In this document: piece by piece, positions 55,301-64,000 of the stretch
How the letters are laid out: each line of letters opens with the position of its first letter
How positions within the stretch are numbered: position 1 is the first letter of the stretch
Assembly (NCBI GenBank): GCA_963677475.2
Contig: CAXXQD010000016.1
Coordinates: forward strand, 310,001 to 374,000
DNA length: 64,000 nucleotides
Direction of reading: 5' to 3'
From: JABMQB01 sp963677475
GTDB taxonomy: Bacteria; Bacteroidota; Bacteroidia; Bacteroidales; Prolixibacteraceae
Notes under the pieces: model-generated
Database searches by the model: none
What the model was told of the DNA's origin: nothing
What the model saw: only the letters and a program-made list of their open reading frames with translations
Made by a program: the position numbers and the translations under genes

Positions 55301-56794
55301 TTACTTTTTCATATAAGCAATAAATTGCTGCATATTTCTAATAAATGTGCGGGTTGAAATGCCTTGTAATTCTTTTATTGCGTAATCATATGCCCCATTC
55401 TTTTTAACAGAATCGTAATTTTTGTCCATGGTATGTGAGATATCGTGAACGGTAAAACTTTCAATCCATGCGCCTTTCTCATCCATTGAGTTTACCAATT
55501 TCAGGATATCTTCTTCGGTCAGGTTCCTTGACCGGCGCCTTCTGTCCCTGCGCATTTCTTCATACATTTCCCTGTATTTTTCTGGTTTCAGGTCCTTTAT
55601 TTTTTCATATTCTTCACGGATAGGCAATTTTTCAGTTAAGGCAATATAGCTAGCTGTGGTATCCAGTGAATATTGGTATTTCATATATCCTTCGGGCGTA
55701 AACTCTGGCAAGATATTTCGGATAATTGGCAGGTTGGTACACGGATCATAGAAAGTAGCAAATTTAGGCCGTCCATTCTCATCGATTTCCAAAACGGAAG
55801 ATTCCATCCATTCCAATGCCATTGGTATTGGCCTTAAGTAACGACGGTCTCCTGTCAACAGGAACATTTTTTCAAGTTCACGAATGGTTGATAGTGTATA
55901 TCGAACCTGATATGAAGCCGGCTCATGTGTACGTGCAGCAGCAGGTTTTAAATCCATATCAAACTGATCGGTCCATCCGGCATGCCCCTCAGGCCCTTGC
56001 GAAATTAGGAAAAAATCGGCTCCACGCCTGGCGGCCTCTAAGTACCTTTCATCTCCCAATAGTTCATACGCATCAATCAAGACATCAATTATATCGTTCA
56101 TTGCATTATCGTTCAATGTGTAATACGATGTATAGTCGGGAAATCCATCGTGCGCATATTCGTACCGCAAAGGAAAACGTTGTGGCCAACCTCCATTCGG
56201 ATATTGTGATATAAGCATAAAATTCAATGCTTTCCGTAAAGGTTCCAAATAAACAGCCTCACGGGTAGCGGCATACAAACGCATTAAATATCTTGTAGCA
56301 CCTTGGGTTACATCATCGTCATAGGTACAATTCCCATAATAATGCCTATATTCTTCCCAACCCACAATAAATTGAGAGGCTGTGTCGGTATACCACTCTT
56401 CGAGCCCTACTTTATTAAAATCAATAAAATAATGCCATCCCCCCGTTGGATGCTGCCCATAGATCAATGCATCAGCAACTTTTTTGGCATATGTTAAGAA
56501 GTCTGGTTCTTTGGTCGCTTCGTACATGTCTAAAAAGGTATGCCCCATTTCAGGTGTCCCACTCCCCTGTACCCAAACTTGTGATTTTCGTGCAGGAATC
56601 TCACCAAATTGTTCGCTTAAATCTTCTTTATAATACCAAAGGTACCCTCCATTGCATGAAACTTCATTTGCCATATAGGCTGAAGCTTTTTTCATGCTCT
56701 CCAATAAAACCTGGTCATTGATTTTTTTCACATCTTTTGCCTGCACAAAAACTATGGAAGCCAGGAAACAGAAAAACAGTATTTTTTTTCTCAT
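55301..56794 (-). CDS. PL10-family pectate lyase (copy A)
   Basis: A 497-residue secreted pectate lyase. Signal peptide ends near FVQA. The PL10 barrel occupies about 35-395: GGYLWYYKEDLSEQFGE near the start, HPTGGWHYFIDF, PNGGWPQRFPLRYEYAHDGFPDYTSYYTLNDNAMNDIID (the substrate-groove segment typical of PL10) and YQVRYTLSTIRELEKMFLLTGD. About 95 C-terminal residues (about 400-495, with a basic RDRRRRSRN stretch) are extra relative to the sister gene. PL10 enzymes cleave de-esterified homogalacturonan by Ca-dependent beta-elimination. It is the last gene of the minus-strand enzyme operon, 19 bases after copy B. Confidence 0.92.
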   Translation of the reverse strand: MRKKILFFCFLASIVFVQAKDVKKINDQVLLESMKKASAYMANEVSCNGGYLWYYKEDLSEQFGEIPARKSQVWVQGSGTPEMGHTFLDMYEATKEPDFLTYAKKVADALIYGQHPTGGWHYFIDFNKVGLEEWYTDTASQFIVGWEEYRHYYGNCTYDDDVTQGATRYLMRLYAATREAVYLEPLRKALNFMLISQYPNGGWPQRFPLRYEYAHDGFPDYTSYYTLNDNAMNDIIDVLIDAYELLGDERYLEAARRGADFFLISQGPEGHAGWTDQFDMDLKPAAARTHEPASYQVRYTLSTIRELEKMFLLTGDRRYLRPIPMALEWMESSVLEIDENGRPKFATFYDPCTNLPIIRNILPEFTPEGYMKYQYSLDTTASYIALTEKLPIREEYEKIKDLKPEKYREMYEEMRRDRRRRSRNLTEEDILKLVNSMDEKGAWIESFTVHDISHTMDKNYDSVKKNGAYDYAIKELQGISTRTFIRNMQQFIAYMKK

Positions 56795-56813
56795 TGTTTA
56801 AATTGTATTAAAG

Positions 56814-58190
56814 TTAGTTATTTAGTTTTTTACTTAGTTCTATGTATTCACATAGGACACCCACATGATGGTTGAATACCCAACTGCTCACACGGTCCAT
56901 TTCCGAAAATTGACCATTCCAGCGAACACCTTTGGGCATGGCAGTTTTAAACCGGCTGTTTTTTGATATCCAAGCTCCTGAAGTTTCCTGATTGTCGATG
57001 ATTTGACCAACCATCTCCGCTAATTCATCCATCCGTTTTAAAATATCTTCTTTTGACAAAACCGGATTTTCATCACTCCATAATCCTTTGTTGCCCAGTT
57101 CGATTGCTTTTTTATAACGCAAAGCACCTTCTTTCAGTGGAGTTTCAATATTAATTTCGTACCCATATCCAGTGCGTCGCTCCGGATGCAGGTCATCCAT
57201 TTTTTCTACCCTGATTCGCGGACGGTCATAATACAATGCTTTATTGGTGCCTATTTCAACAAATCGTGCCCATTTCCCATTCTCCATGCGTATTTCCTGC
57301 AACCATCTTAAAGCATCGGGTATTGGCTCCAAAAGGGTTTCATCACCCAAATTAATATACAAATCGATTAAGGTATTAATGTTTTTAATGGTTACTGCAG
57401 GACAAACAGCAGGCGGTTCAAATGTTCGTGCCCATGCAGGTTGAAGAAATTCGTTATACTGCTGCGCCCATCCCGGTTGTGGTGGCGGCAATTGCGAAAT
57501 ATTTAGAAACCTTGCAGCTTTCCGAATACTTTTTTCAATCGATTTATCGCCTTTGTAGTGTTCCTTCGCCTCCAGCATTACCCGAATACAATCGTTGATA
57601 CCACCATCGTTAAAAGTTGCATAATCATGGTAATTACCTTGCTCCGGGTACATATGTGGCCACCCCCCATTGCTGAGCTGGATTTTCATCATCATATCAA
57701 CGGCACGGCGTGTTGCAACCGACAAAAGACTGTCTTTGATTTCTTTATCCATTGCAATCAGGAAACTTATCGCCGACTGGCTTTGGTTATCGTCTAAACT
57801 AACAGTTTCGTCACTTAAATCTGCAAAATTGATGGTATGGTTCCATCCCCCGTGTATATTCTGTCCTTTTATTAATGCATATGCGGCATCTTTAGCGGCT
57901 TTCAAAGCTTCCTTATTTCCGGTTGCTTTATAAATCCGCAAAAATGATTGCCCAACAGCAGGGGTTCCCGGAGGTTGTACTTCAATGGTTTCTGCATCTT
58001 TCGGCCCTTCTCCCCAACGCAACGACAAATCAGGGGTTACATAATAAACATAACCTCCGTGAGAATTTAAAGAATAAAAATAGGAAACAGCTTTTTGGAG
58101 TGATGTCTCAGATTTTTTCGTCAATCCATTCGCATATCCGAAATATGCAACAAACAGAAACACGAAGACCAACTTGAACGATCGTTTCAT
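56814..58190 (-). CDS. PL10-family pectate lyase (copy B)
   Basis: A 458-residue secreted paralogue of copy A. Signal peptide ends near GYANG. It shares HGGYVYYVTPDLSLRWGEG, IHGGWNHTINF, SNGGWPHMYPEQGNYHDYATFNDGGINDCIRVMLEA and the helical repeats to PAWARTFEPPAV; the -YATFNDG- segment replaces YYTLNDN of copy A, so specificity may differ. It is preceded by a 188-base gap containing a hairpin (58235-58257) and is followed by copy A after 19 bases. Confidence 0.92.
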   Translation of the reverse strand: MKRSFKLVFVFLFVAYFGYANGLTKKSETSLQKAVSYFYSLNSHGGYVYYVTPDLSLRWGEGPKDAETIEVQPPGTPAVGQSFLRIYKATGNKEALKAAKDAAYALIKGQNIHGGWNHTINFADLSDETVSLDDNQSQSAISFLIAMDKEIKDSLLSVATRRAVDMMMKIQLSNGGWPHMYPEQGNYHDYATFNDGGINDCIRVMLEAKEHYKGDKSIEKSIRKAARFLNISQLPPPQPGWAQQYNEFLQPAWARTFEPPAVCPAVTIKNINTLIDLYINLGDETLLEPIPDALRWLQEIRMENGKWARFVEIGTNKALYYDRPRIRVEKMDDLHPERRTGYGYEINIETPLKEGALRYKKAIELGNKGLWSDENPVLSKEDILKRMDELAEMVGQIIDNQETSGAWISKNSRFKTAMPKGVRWNGQFSEMDRVSSWVFNHHVGVLCEYIELSKKLNN

Positions 58191-58234
58191 TTAATTTAGG
58201 TTTATTGGTTTAAGAATAAATTTTAATCAGAACG

Positions 58235-58257
58235 GACAATTCAAATTTAGAATTGTC
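58235..58257. other. Eight-pair hairpin in the PL1-PL10 gap
   Basis: GACAATTC (58235-58242) pairs with GAATTGTC (58250-58257) around a seven-base loop. It sits 45 bases ahead of the PL10 copy B start on the minus strand; it may be a partial terminator or an mRNA processing site separating PL1 from the PL10 pair. Confidence 0.45.
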
Positions 58258-58378
58258 AACTCAACTTACTATGGATCAGCCTGTCACATCGCGACTAAAA
58301 TGAAAAATTCCTTTTTTAACAAATGAACTTAAGCCATATCAACTGAATCCATTGCGTCTATCTTCTATTCATTTTGTG

Positions 58379-59740
58379 CTAATTTATGGAATTTAAGTAT
58401 TTTTCCAACATAGTATAGCTATCTTTTGTAAAAGTATTTCTATCACCCGCATCATTAGGGTTAAGTCCGTTCTCCAATTCCCAACTATCAGGCATGCCAT
58501 CCAAATCTGTGTCAATAGGTACTTTCCCAGAATACAGCACAGGCCATCCGCCCATGTCTTCCTGGCTTTTTATAATTTTCCCTGTTCGGTTTTTAACGTC
58601 TGCAACAATGCGTTCATCAATCCTATCTCGTTTTGGTAAAATTGCCCCGCCATTTTGCAATACCTTATTAAATGCATCTTGCGCATCGAGGTTTTTGACT
58701 AAACCACTTTCAAAAGGTTTATCTTGTTTGTAATCTGCAATATTCTGTTCCGTCCAATCTTTTGGGAATTTCACAAGATCCCACTGATTATCTGGCAACT
58801 TTTCGGAATAGTAGTTCCCATTAAAATATCCTTTATTATACTTCGAACCCGTTGAGTAGGCAATTCCATTATCGTCAGAATCGGTTCCCGGAATCAGATA
58901 GTTCCCGACATAATTTAAACGGGTGACACTTTTTTTGTCCTGATTATATCCGGCATGCCCCCCACCCCAATTATAAATCACATTGTTACTGAAATCAAGC
59001 AACAAACCTTCAGGGTCTTTATCATAAGGATTTGAGTCATAATTTCCCGGACGAGGGTTACGACCGCGATTATGCGCATAAAGGTTATACAAATAGCTGT
59101 ATTTTGCACCTCCGGTTCCACGAATTAATGATCCATACCCATGGCGGTCAGGATTAAGCGCTTCTGTAATATAACACCATTGAACCGTTACCCTGGTTAA
59201 GGTCGGTCTGTAGGTTGATGTAGATAATATTTCATCGAGGCTCCAACTGGCAGAGCAATGGTCAACAATAATATCTTCACCTATTGATATACTTATTGCA
59301 TCTTTCCCCTGAAGGCTACCTTTTCCGTGCAACCCATCACCCAAACGAACACGAAGGTAACGAACAATCACATCGTGTGTTGCAATTCGTACTGTTTCTC
59401 CTTTGAGGCAAATCCCATCGCCGGGAGCAGTTTGCCCCGCAATAGTAATAAATGGATTTTCAATATCCAGTCTTTTTTCAAGAACAATTGTACCGGAGGT
59501 TTTGAAAATAATCGTACGCGGTCCTTTTTGCTCAACTGCCCAACGTAAACTCCCGGGACCACTGTCGTTCAAATTCGTAACGAACAAAACAGCTCCTCCC
59601 CTTCCTCCTTTAGAATATGCCCCAAATCCTTCTGCGCCAGGAAATGCAAGTTGTTTCTGGCTATAAACACTAAACGGATTTGTACACATCAGCCATACAA
59701 GTAACACGTTTGCGAGCAATCTAATTATCCTGTCCCTCAT
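58379..59740 (-). CDS. PL1-family pectate lyase
   Basis: A 453-residue secreted pectate lyase of the PL1 beta-helix type (PL1_2-like subfamily). Signal peptide ends near VYSQ. Marks: FPGAEGFGAYSKGGRGG near 33-49, SGTIVLEKRLDIENPFITIAGQTAPGDGI near 82-110, and the Ca-site segment VDHCSASWSLDE with Asp160 and Asp169. Near the C-terminus DTDLDGMPDSWE forms a calcium-type loop and marks the end of the fold. It cleaves polygalacturonate by beta-elimination. It follows the alpha/beta hydrolase gene by 18 bases. Confidence 0.94.
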   Translation of the reverse strand: MRDRIIRLLANVLLVWLMCTNPFSVYSQKQLAFPGAEGFGAYSKGGRGGAVLFVTNLNDSGPGSLRWAVEQKGPRTIIFKTSGTIVLEKRLDIENPFITIAGQTAPGDGICLKGETVRIATHDVIVRYLRVRLGDGLHGKGSLQGKDAISISIGEDIIVDHCSASWSLDEILSTSTYRPTLTRVTVQWCYITEALNPDRHGYGSLIRGTGGAKYSYLYNLYAHNRGRNPRPGNYDSNPYDKDPEGLLLDFSNNVIYNWGGGHAGYNQDKKSVTRLNYVGNYLIPGTDSDDNGIAYSTGSKYNKGYFNGNYYSEKLPDNQWDLVKFPKDWTEQNIADYKQDKPFESGLVKNLDAQDAFNKVLQNGGAILPKRDRIDERIVADVKNRTGKIIKSQEDMGGWPVLYSGKVPIDTDLDGMPDSWELENGLNPNDAGDRNTFTKDSYTMLEKYLNSIN

Positions 59741-59758
59741 AATACTTCCATTAATTGT

Positions 59759-60607
59759 TTATAAAAATGCTTTTAACCTCAACCATTCCAAACAGCGCGT
59801 TGACCAGCTATTAACCGTACTGGTAATTTCAGTTCCCCGATTGGTTTCCAGGGCAAAACCATGCTTTCCTTTTTCATACACATGTAATTCCACAGGAACT
59901 TCTTTTTCCCTTAACAAATTATATAGATCAATGCTTTGTTTTACATCAACTTTTGGATCATCGACTGCGTGAACCAGAAAAGTTGGTGGAATATTCGAGT
60001 GTGCCTCAAGTTTTTTGTAGTTTCTAACACCATTTACCATTTCAACATCACCAAACACACCGTAAACACCAATAAAATAATCCGGTCTTTCCGATATTTT
60101 GTCAATATCATCAATAGCCTTAAAGCTTTGGTTGTTTTCAACCAAATTGCCTGCAAGATGTCCTCCAGCTGAGAATCCAATCACCCCAATTTTATTTTTA
60201 TCAATACCATATTTGTCGGCATTTTGACGGATAACCTTCATTGCCCTTTGCGCATCCTGTAAAGCCTCTGTCCGATCTAAACGATATTTTAAGACAAATG
60301 CCGTAATTCCTTGCTCATTAAACCAACGTGCAATTTTGTAACCCTCTTTCTCAATAGCCAAATTTCTATAGCCACCACCTGGAAAAATCAGGATTGCTGA
60401 AGAGGCTTCTGCTTTTTTCTCTGGTAAAAAAACGGTTAAATCTGGTTGGTATATATTGGTAACTTCTTTTTTGCCAGTCCAAAGTTCATTATCTTCTCGT
60501 TGTTCGGTACCCGGAGCCAAGCCAGGCCATATTTTTATGCTTGTGGTTTGAGCAAAAACCGGGAACATTACACTGATAAAAAAAACGATAAACACTAATT
60601 TTTTCAT
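59759..60607 (-). CDS. Secreted alpha/beta hydrolase, probable pectin esterase
   Basis: A 282-residue exported serine esterase of the BD-FAE/acetylxylan-esterase-like alpha/beta fold. Signal peptide to about residue 20 (VFAQ). The oxyanion loop FPGGGY is at 75-80; catalytic Ser146 lies in GFSAGGH, with Asp217 in HAVDDPKV and His249 in KGKHGF completing the triad. First in the lyase operon (18 bases before PL1), so removal of acetyl or methyl groups from pectin before lyase action is the likely role; which group cannot be said from sequence. Confidence 0.88.
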   Translation of the reverse strand: MKKLVFIVFFISVMFPVFAQTTSIKIWPGLAPGTEQREDNELWTGKKEVTNIYQPDLTVFLPEKKAEASSAILIFPGGGYRNLAIEKEGYKIARWFNEQGITAFVLKYRLDRTEALQDAQRAMKVIRQNADKYGIDKNKIGVIGFSAGGHLAGNLVENNQSFKAIDDIDKISERPDYFIGVYGVFGDVEMVNGVRNYKKLEAHSNIPPTFLVHAVDDPKVDVKQSIDLYNLLREKEVPVELHVYEKGKHGFALETNRGTEITSTVNSWSTRCLEWLRLKAFL

Positions 60608-60993
60608 TTGATTAATTTTAATTGGTTTTTATTTAAATACTTTGATTGATTTATCCTTACATAATTAACCAGGCTAAAATGCCCCAATTCCAGTTACGAT
60701 CTTGCTTGTTACTTTATTAATTAGGAAGTAAATTATAGACGGTTAGTTTATATTGCATAAAAGTAGAGTTATATATTTTCTCAATAGATGAAAATATTCC
60801 CAAAACAAGGAGTCAAAATTCCCATTATAAGAGCAATTAATCCATTTTAAACATTTTTTTCGTTAATTAAAGCAAATTTACAAAACCTAATTTACGTTTT
60901 ATTATTTTTATTTTCGTTTATTTTCTTTTTTGTATTTTTACGAAAATTATAACAAATAAACAAATCAAATAATTATTCTAAAACTTAAGGATT
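60608..60993. other. Divergent promoter region between the two halves of the pectin enzyme genes
   Basis: A 386-base, strongly A+T-rich gap between the esterase/lyase operon (minus) and the DUF1593-GH105 genes (plus). On the plus strand TATTTTCG at 60909-60916 and TATTTTTA at 60933-60940 resemble -7 elements, but neither is exact. No gene is seen. Confidence 0.55.
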
Positions 60994-62292
60994 ATGCAAT
61001 TTAAAAAGACGATGAATTGGTTTGGCATTGCTATTAGCGGCATGCTTATTTTTGCATTTGTTCAGTGCAGCACAACCAAAGAACCCAAATTGAAACCCCG
61101 TGTGTTGATAAGTAGTGACATAGGTGGAACCGATCCTGATGATTTTCAATCAGCAATACATTTGCTTATGTATTCAGATGCCATTCAAATTGAAGGTTTG
61201 GTTGCATCGCCCTATGGAAATGGCAGAAAAGAGCATTTTCTGGATATGATTGATTTGTATGAAGAAGACCTACCTCAACTTAGAAAACACAATACAGAGT
61301 TAACCGATCCAGAAAAACTACGCTCATTGTGCAATCAAGGAGCAATTTCCAATGCACCATATAAAGGCTACAGTGAAGCAACAGAAGGTTCAGAATGGAT
61401 TATTAAATGTGCGAAAAAACCAAGTGACCAACCACTTTGGGTTTTAGTTTGGGGAGGAATCGAAGATGTCGCCCAGGCTTTGCACGATGCCCCTGAAATA
61501 AAAGAAAACATACGGGTTTATTGGATTGGCGGACCAAATAAAAAATGGGGTGTTAACGCCTATGCCTACATTGCAGAAAACCATCCTGATTTATGGATGA
61601 TTGAAGCAAATGCAACGTACAGGGGTTGGTTTATCGATGAAGATTCTCCAGAAAATATTAAAGGCGATAAGTATTACGACAACTTTATTCAAGCAAGGGG
61701 GGCTATGGGGAAAAATTTCAAAAATCATTACAATGGAGAAATTAAAATGGGCGATACCCCCTCTCTAATGTATGTTTTAAACGGTGACCCCAACGATCCG
61801 GAAGGCGAAAGCTGGGGAGGAAGTTTTACTCCAATTACCCGAAGTTCAAGAACAATTTTCAAGGGCAACTCAAGTATAAAAGATACGGTTGCAGCCTATG
61901 CTGTATTAGAATGGATATTTGATGGGCCAAATTTAGACATCCCACTGGATTCTACATGTTTTACATTCGACATTAACGGACAAGTGTGGCCGGGTTATTA
62001 CCTGGGCGAAGGTAAATATGGCGTACGCTATTCGCCTAAACGACCTGAACAAGCTGCATATACCACTGCCAGCAATATTCCAGAGTTAAACGGGTTACAA
62101 GGTGAATATGTGAGTATTAACCCATGGCCCGGCAAGCCTGGCGCAGACGATTATCAACTTGGGCAAAATTGGTATGGCGATCGTACAGAACCAGAATTAT
62201 ACCTTGGCGTGCAACAAGGAGCTAAAACTGTTTCGAAATACCGGGAAGAATTTTTATTGGACTGGGCTAAACGTTGGGACTGGCTTAAATAA
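60994..62292 (+). CDS. DUF1593 lipoprotein (nucleoside-hydrolase-like fold)
   Basis: A 432-residue lipoprotein (lipobox FVQC, Cys25). The core begins ISSDIGGTDPDDFQSAIHLLMYS near 39-61, the DxGxDD-like Asp loop of nucleoside hydrolases, and continues with WVLVWGGIEDVAQALHD, VYWIGGPNKKWG and a DUF1593 C-terminal extension with KRPEQAAY and the FLLDWAKRWDWLK end. DUF1593 proteins occur in plant-glycan loci; the substrate is unknown. It is 86 bases upstream of GH105 in the same direction, so a role in the pectin pathway is likely. Confidence 0.87.
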   Translation: MQFKKTMNWFGIAISGMLIFAFVQCSTTKEPKLKPRVLISSDIGGTDPDDFQSAIHLLMYSDAIQIEGLVASPYGNGRKEHFLDMIDLYEEDLPQLRKHNTELTDPEKLRSLCNQGAISNAPYKGYSEATEGSEWIIKCAKKPSDQPLWVLVWGGIEDVAQALHDAPEIKENIRVYWIGGPNKKWGVNAYAYIAENHPDLWMIEANATYRGWFIDEDSPENIKGDKYYDNFIQARGAMGKNFKNHYNGEIKMGDTPSLMYVLNGDPNDPEGESWGGSFTPITRSSRTIFKGNSSIKDTVAAYAVLEWIFDGPNLDIPLDSTCFTFDINGQVWPGYYLGEGKYGVRYSPKRPEQAAYTTASNIPELNGLQGEYVSINPWPGKPGADDYQLGQNWYGDRTEPELYLGVQQGAKTVSKYREEFLLDWAKRWDWLK

Positions 62293-62378
62293 ATGTATTA
62301 ATTTTATAACCTAAATAATATGGTTGCTTAAACACAACCTTGTAGTAAAAATTAAATACTTAATTAAAATCTAAATCA

Positions 62379-63761
62379 ATGAAAACACGAATCATGAAGT
62401 ACCGTTTTGTCTTAATCCTTTTTTTGGCAATATTATTTGTGGTACCACTAAGTGCACAGGAAGATTATCCTGGCAGGGTACCGGTTTATGAAATCCCTTA
62501 TGAATTTCCAACGGAGGAAGGAATTATGGAGGTTTTAAACCGAATCCGTACGTATTACGAATCAACAAGCGTTCAACAAATTGTTGATGCTGAAACCGGT
62601 AAAGAAATTACTGATTTTTCAAGTTTCAATGAAAATGCCAGCGTTTCAGGAGGTTTTTCCAGCGAATGGTCATATACACATGGTGTTGTCCTTTCTGCTT
62701 TTGAATATATTGATGACGTAACTGGTGATAAAAGGTTTTTCAACGACAACATCAAATTCTACGATTTTGTTACGAACAACCTTCCCTATTTTAAAAAGTA
62801 TAAAGACAATATAAAGCAGGAAAAAATTGGAGCATGGGGAAGAATTCTCAATTTTCATGCGCTTGATGATTGTGGCTCTATTGGTGCAGCAATGATTAAA
62901 ACCTACCTAAAAACAAAAAACGAAGCTTATTTGGAACTAATTAGCCAAACCGAAGACCATATTTCCAACAACCAATTTCGCCTGGATGATGGTACACTTG
63001 CCCGTCACCGCCCACAATACCAATCGATTTGGGCCGACGATATTTATATGAGTGTGCCATTTCTTGTAAACATGGGCGTGTTAAGTGGCGACAACAAGTA
63101 TTTCGATGATGCGATCAAACAAATATTGCAAATGGCCGATCGCTTGTATATCCCTAACAAAGAGTTGTTTGACCATGGTTGGAATGTCACTTCGGGTGAT
63201 TACGACCCACGTTTTTACTGGGGGCGCGCAAACGGATGGACACTTATGTCGATGGTGGAAGTTTTGAGCATTGTGCCCGAAGATTACCCTGGAAGAGACG
63301 AAGTAATGCATTTGTACCGCTCAATGATCCGAAGTCTTGCCGGATTGCAGGATGGGACAGGATTTTGGCATAATATGCTCGACAAAACCGATACCTACCT
63401 TGAAACATCGTGTACTGCCATGTTTACATTTGCAGTGGCGAAAGGAATCAACGAAGGATGGATCAACCATGTTTACGGTCCGGTTGCACTAACTGGATGG
63501 AATGCCATCAAATCGCGTGTGCTCGAAAATGGAGCAGTGGATGGAACCTGCGAGGGGACCACATTCGCCCACGATAATACCTATTATTACCACAGAGGTA
63601 AAAGTATTTATGCCACACACGGATATGGCCCGGTATTATACGCTGGTGCTGAAATGATCCGCTTACTTCAAAATGATAAAATTGAAGTACAAATAGCCAG
63701 AATTAATGCACGCAACAGTACTTTTCACTACCTGTTAAAAAGTGAATGGCCAGATAAATAA
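62379..63761 (+). CDS. GH105 unsaturated rhamnogalacturonyl/galacturonyl hydrolase
   Basis: A 460-residue exported alpha/alpha-barrel enzyme of the YteR/YesR type. Signal peptide ends near PLSAQ (residue 26). The family marks are the substrate-site segment FHALDDCGSIGAAM, the catalytic region QSIWADDIYMSVPFLVNMG (Asp of WADD), DHGWNVTSG and YWGRANGWTLMSMVEVL. It hydrates the 4,5-unsaturated uronic acid made by pectin lyases, releasing the terminal sugar. It lies downstream of DUF1593, with a terminator 22 bases after its stop. Confidence 0.93.
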   Translation: MKTRIMKYRFVLILFLAILFVVPLSAQEDYPGRVPVYEIPYEFPTEEGIMEVLNRIRTYYESTSVQQIVDAETGKEITDFSSFNENASVSGGFSSEWSYTHGVVLSAFEYIDDVTGDKRFFNDNIKFYDFVTNNLPYFKKYKDNIKQEKIGAWGRILNFHALDDCGSIGAAMIKTYLKTKNEAYLELISQTEDHISNNQFRLDDGTLARHRPQYQSIWADDIYMSVPFLVNMGVLSGDNKYFDDAIKQILQMADRLYIPNKELFDHGWNVTSGDYDPRFYWGRANGWTLMSMVEVLSIVPEDYPGRDEVMHLYRSMIRSLAGLQDGTGFWHNMLDKTDTYLETSCTAMFTFAVAKGINEGWINHVYGPVALTGWNAIKSRVLENGAVDGTCEGTTFAHDNTYYYHRGKSIYATHGYGPVLYAGAEMIRLLQNDKIEVQIARINARNSTFHYLLKSEWPDK

Positions 63762-63782
63762 GAAAAACAAGCATAGAATTCT

Positions 63783-63813
63783 AGAAGCCTCATTCTTTGG
63801 GGCTTCTTTTTTT
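63783..63813 (+). terminator. Rho-independent terminator after GH105
   Basis: AGAAGCC (63783-63789) pairs with GGCTTCT (63801-63807), followed by T to 63813. It ends the DUF1593-GH105 transcript. Confidence 0.87.
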
Positions 63814-64000
63814 ATATAATTCTTTCTATAGCAATTCAACCTCAATCAGTAAACGCTTAGATAATCACCTAACACTTTTTAAACTTATCAAATGTGAACT
63901 TTGGGTTAAATCAACGACTGTATTTTTAATTAAATAAGTAAAAAATTATAGCTTAACCAACCTGCATCCCAGCTAAAAATTCCTTGGGTCGCAAACGAAC

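Noticed and set aside
1..64000. Insertion sequences, integrases, CRISPR arrays, tRNA or rRNA genes
   Set aside because: Looked for in coding frames and gaps; none recognised, so no sign of a mobile island by these criteria.

Overview
The window looks like chromosomal DNA of a Bacteroidota bacterium. The sequence evidence is a SusC/SusD pair with an ECF sigma/FecR-type anti-sigma pair, Bacteroidota promoter elements of the TAnnTTTG type (clear before glyA, trmD and a HAD phosphatase gene), a type IX secretion C-terminal sorting domain on a GH5 enzyme, LruC and DUF3795 proteins, and generally A+T-rich intergenic DNA with few Shine-Dalgarno sites. A marine or sediment Marinilabiliales/Prolixibacteraceae relative is my best guess, but that rank is inference. 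I saw no tRNA, rRNA, CRISPR array, transposase or phage gene.

Layout. 1-1.8 kb (minus strand): the head of an exopolysaccharide-type operon, with a receiver protein, a sugar transferase carrying a receiver-like N-terminus, and the start of an exported protein cut by the window edge. 2-3.9 kb: a large LruC-domain lipoprotein. 4.3-7.5 kb: a YdcF-like protein and an AraC regulator, divergent from a sodium/solute symporter. 7.7-12.5 kb: a TonB-dependent receptor, a secreted helical-repeat protein and a LytS/LytTR two-component pair. 12.7-16.4 kb: a 1246-residue secreted LamG protein of unknown activity. 16.7-24.5 kb: housekeeping and stress genes (SDR, VOC protein, outer membrane barrel, Crp-like regulator, Hsp20, TrmD, AddB-like nuclease). 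24.6-28 kb: a frameshifted gamma-glutamyltransferase followed by a T9SS-exported GH5 glycanase. 28.1-44.9 kb: mainly transport and housekeeping (HAD phosphatase, AEC carrier, TauE-CobW pair, two tandem ClC-CBS proteins, PAP2 phosphatase, GlyA, AGCS amino acid symporter, GNAT, RsgA, and a KefB/C-type antiporter with its flavodoxin-fold partner).

45.2-63.8 kb is a polysaccharide utilisation locus whose enzymes point to pectin (homogalacturonan or rhamnogalacturonan). A sigma factor and FecR-like anti-sigma precede a SusC with an N-terminal STN signalling domain, SusD and a lipoprotein with an HExxH motif. A DUF3795 gene and a propeller gene follow. A minus-strand operon then encodes an esterase-like alpha/beta hydrolase, a PL1 pectate lyase and two PL10 pectate lyases. 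Divergent from it are a DUF1593 lipoprotein and a GH105 unsaturated glycuronyl hydrolase. The expected flow is de-esterification, lyase cleavage to unsaturated oligogalacturonides, SusCD import, and removal of the unsaturated end by GH105. No HTCS or SusR regulator is present; control is probably by the trans-envelope STN-FecR-sigma route.

Points most worth attention: the -1 frame break in ggt a few codons before its catalytic Thr; the Glu at the phospho-acceptor position of the receiver-like domain on the sugar transferase; the two ClC paralogues that both have Val where the internal proton Glu is expected; the unassigned 1246-residue LamG protein; two arrays of a GAAGNNN heptamer in separate intergenic gaps; and a compact three-way-junction element at about 55.16-55.21 kb.
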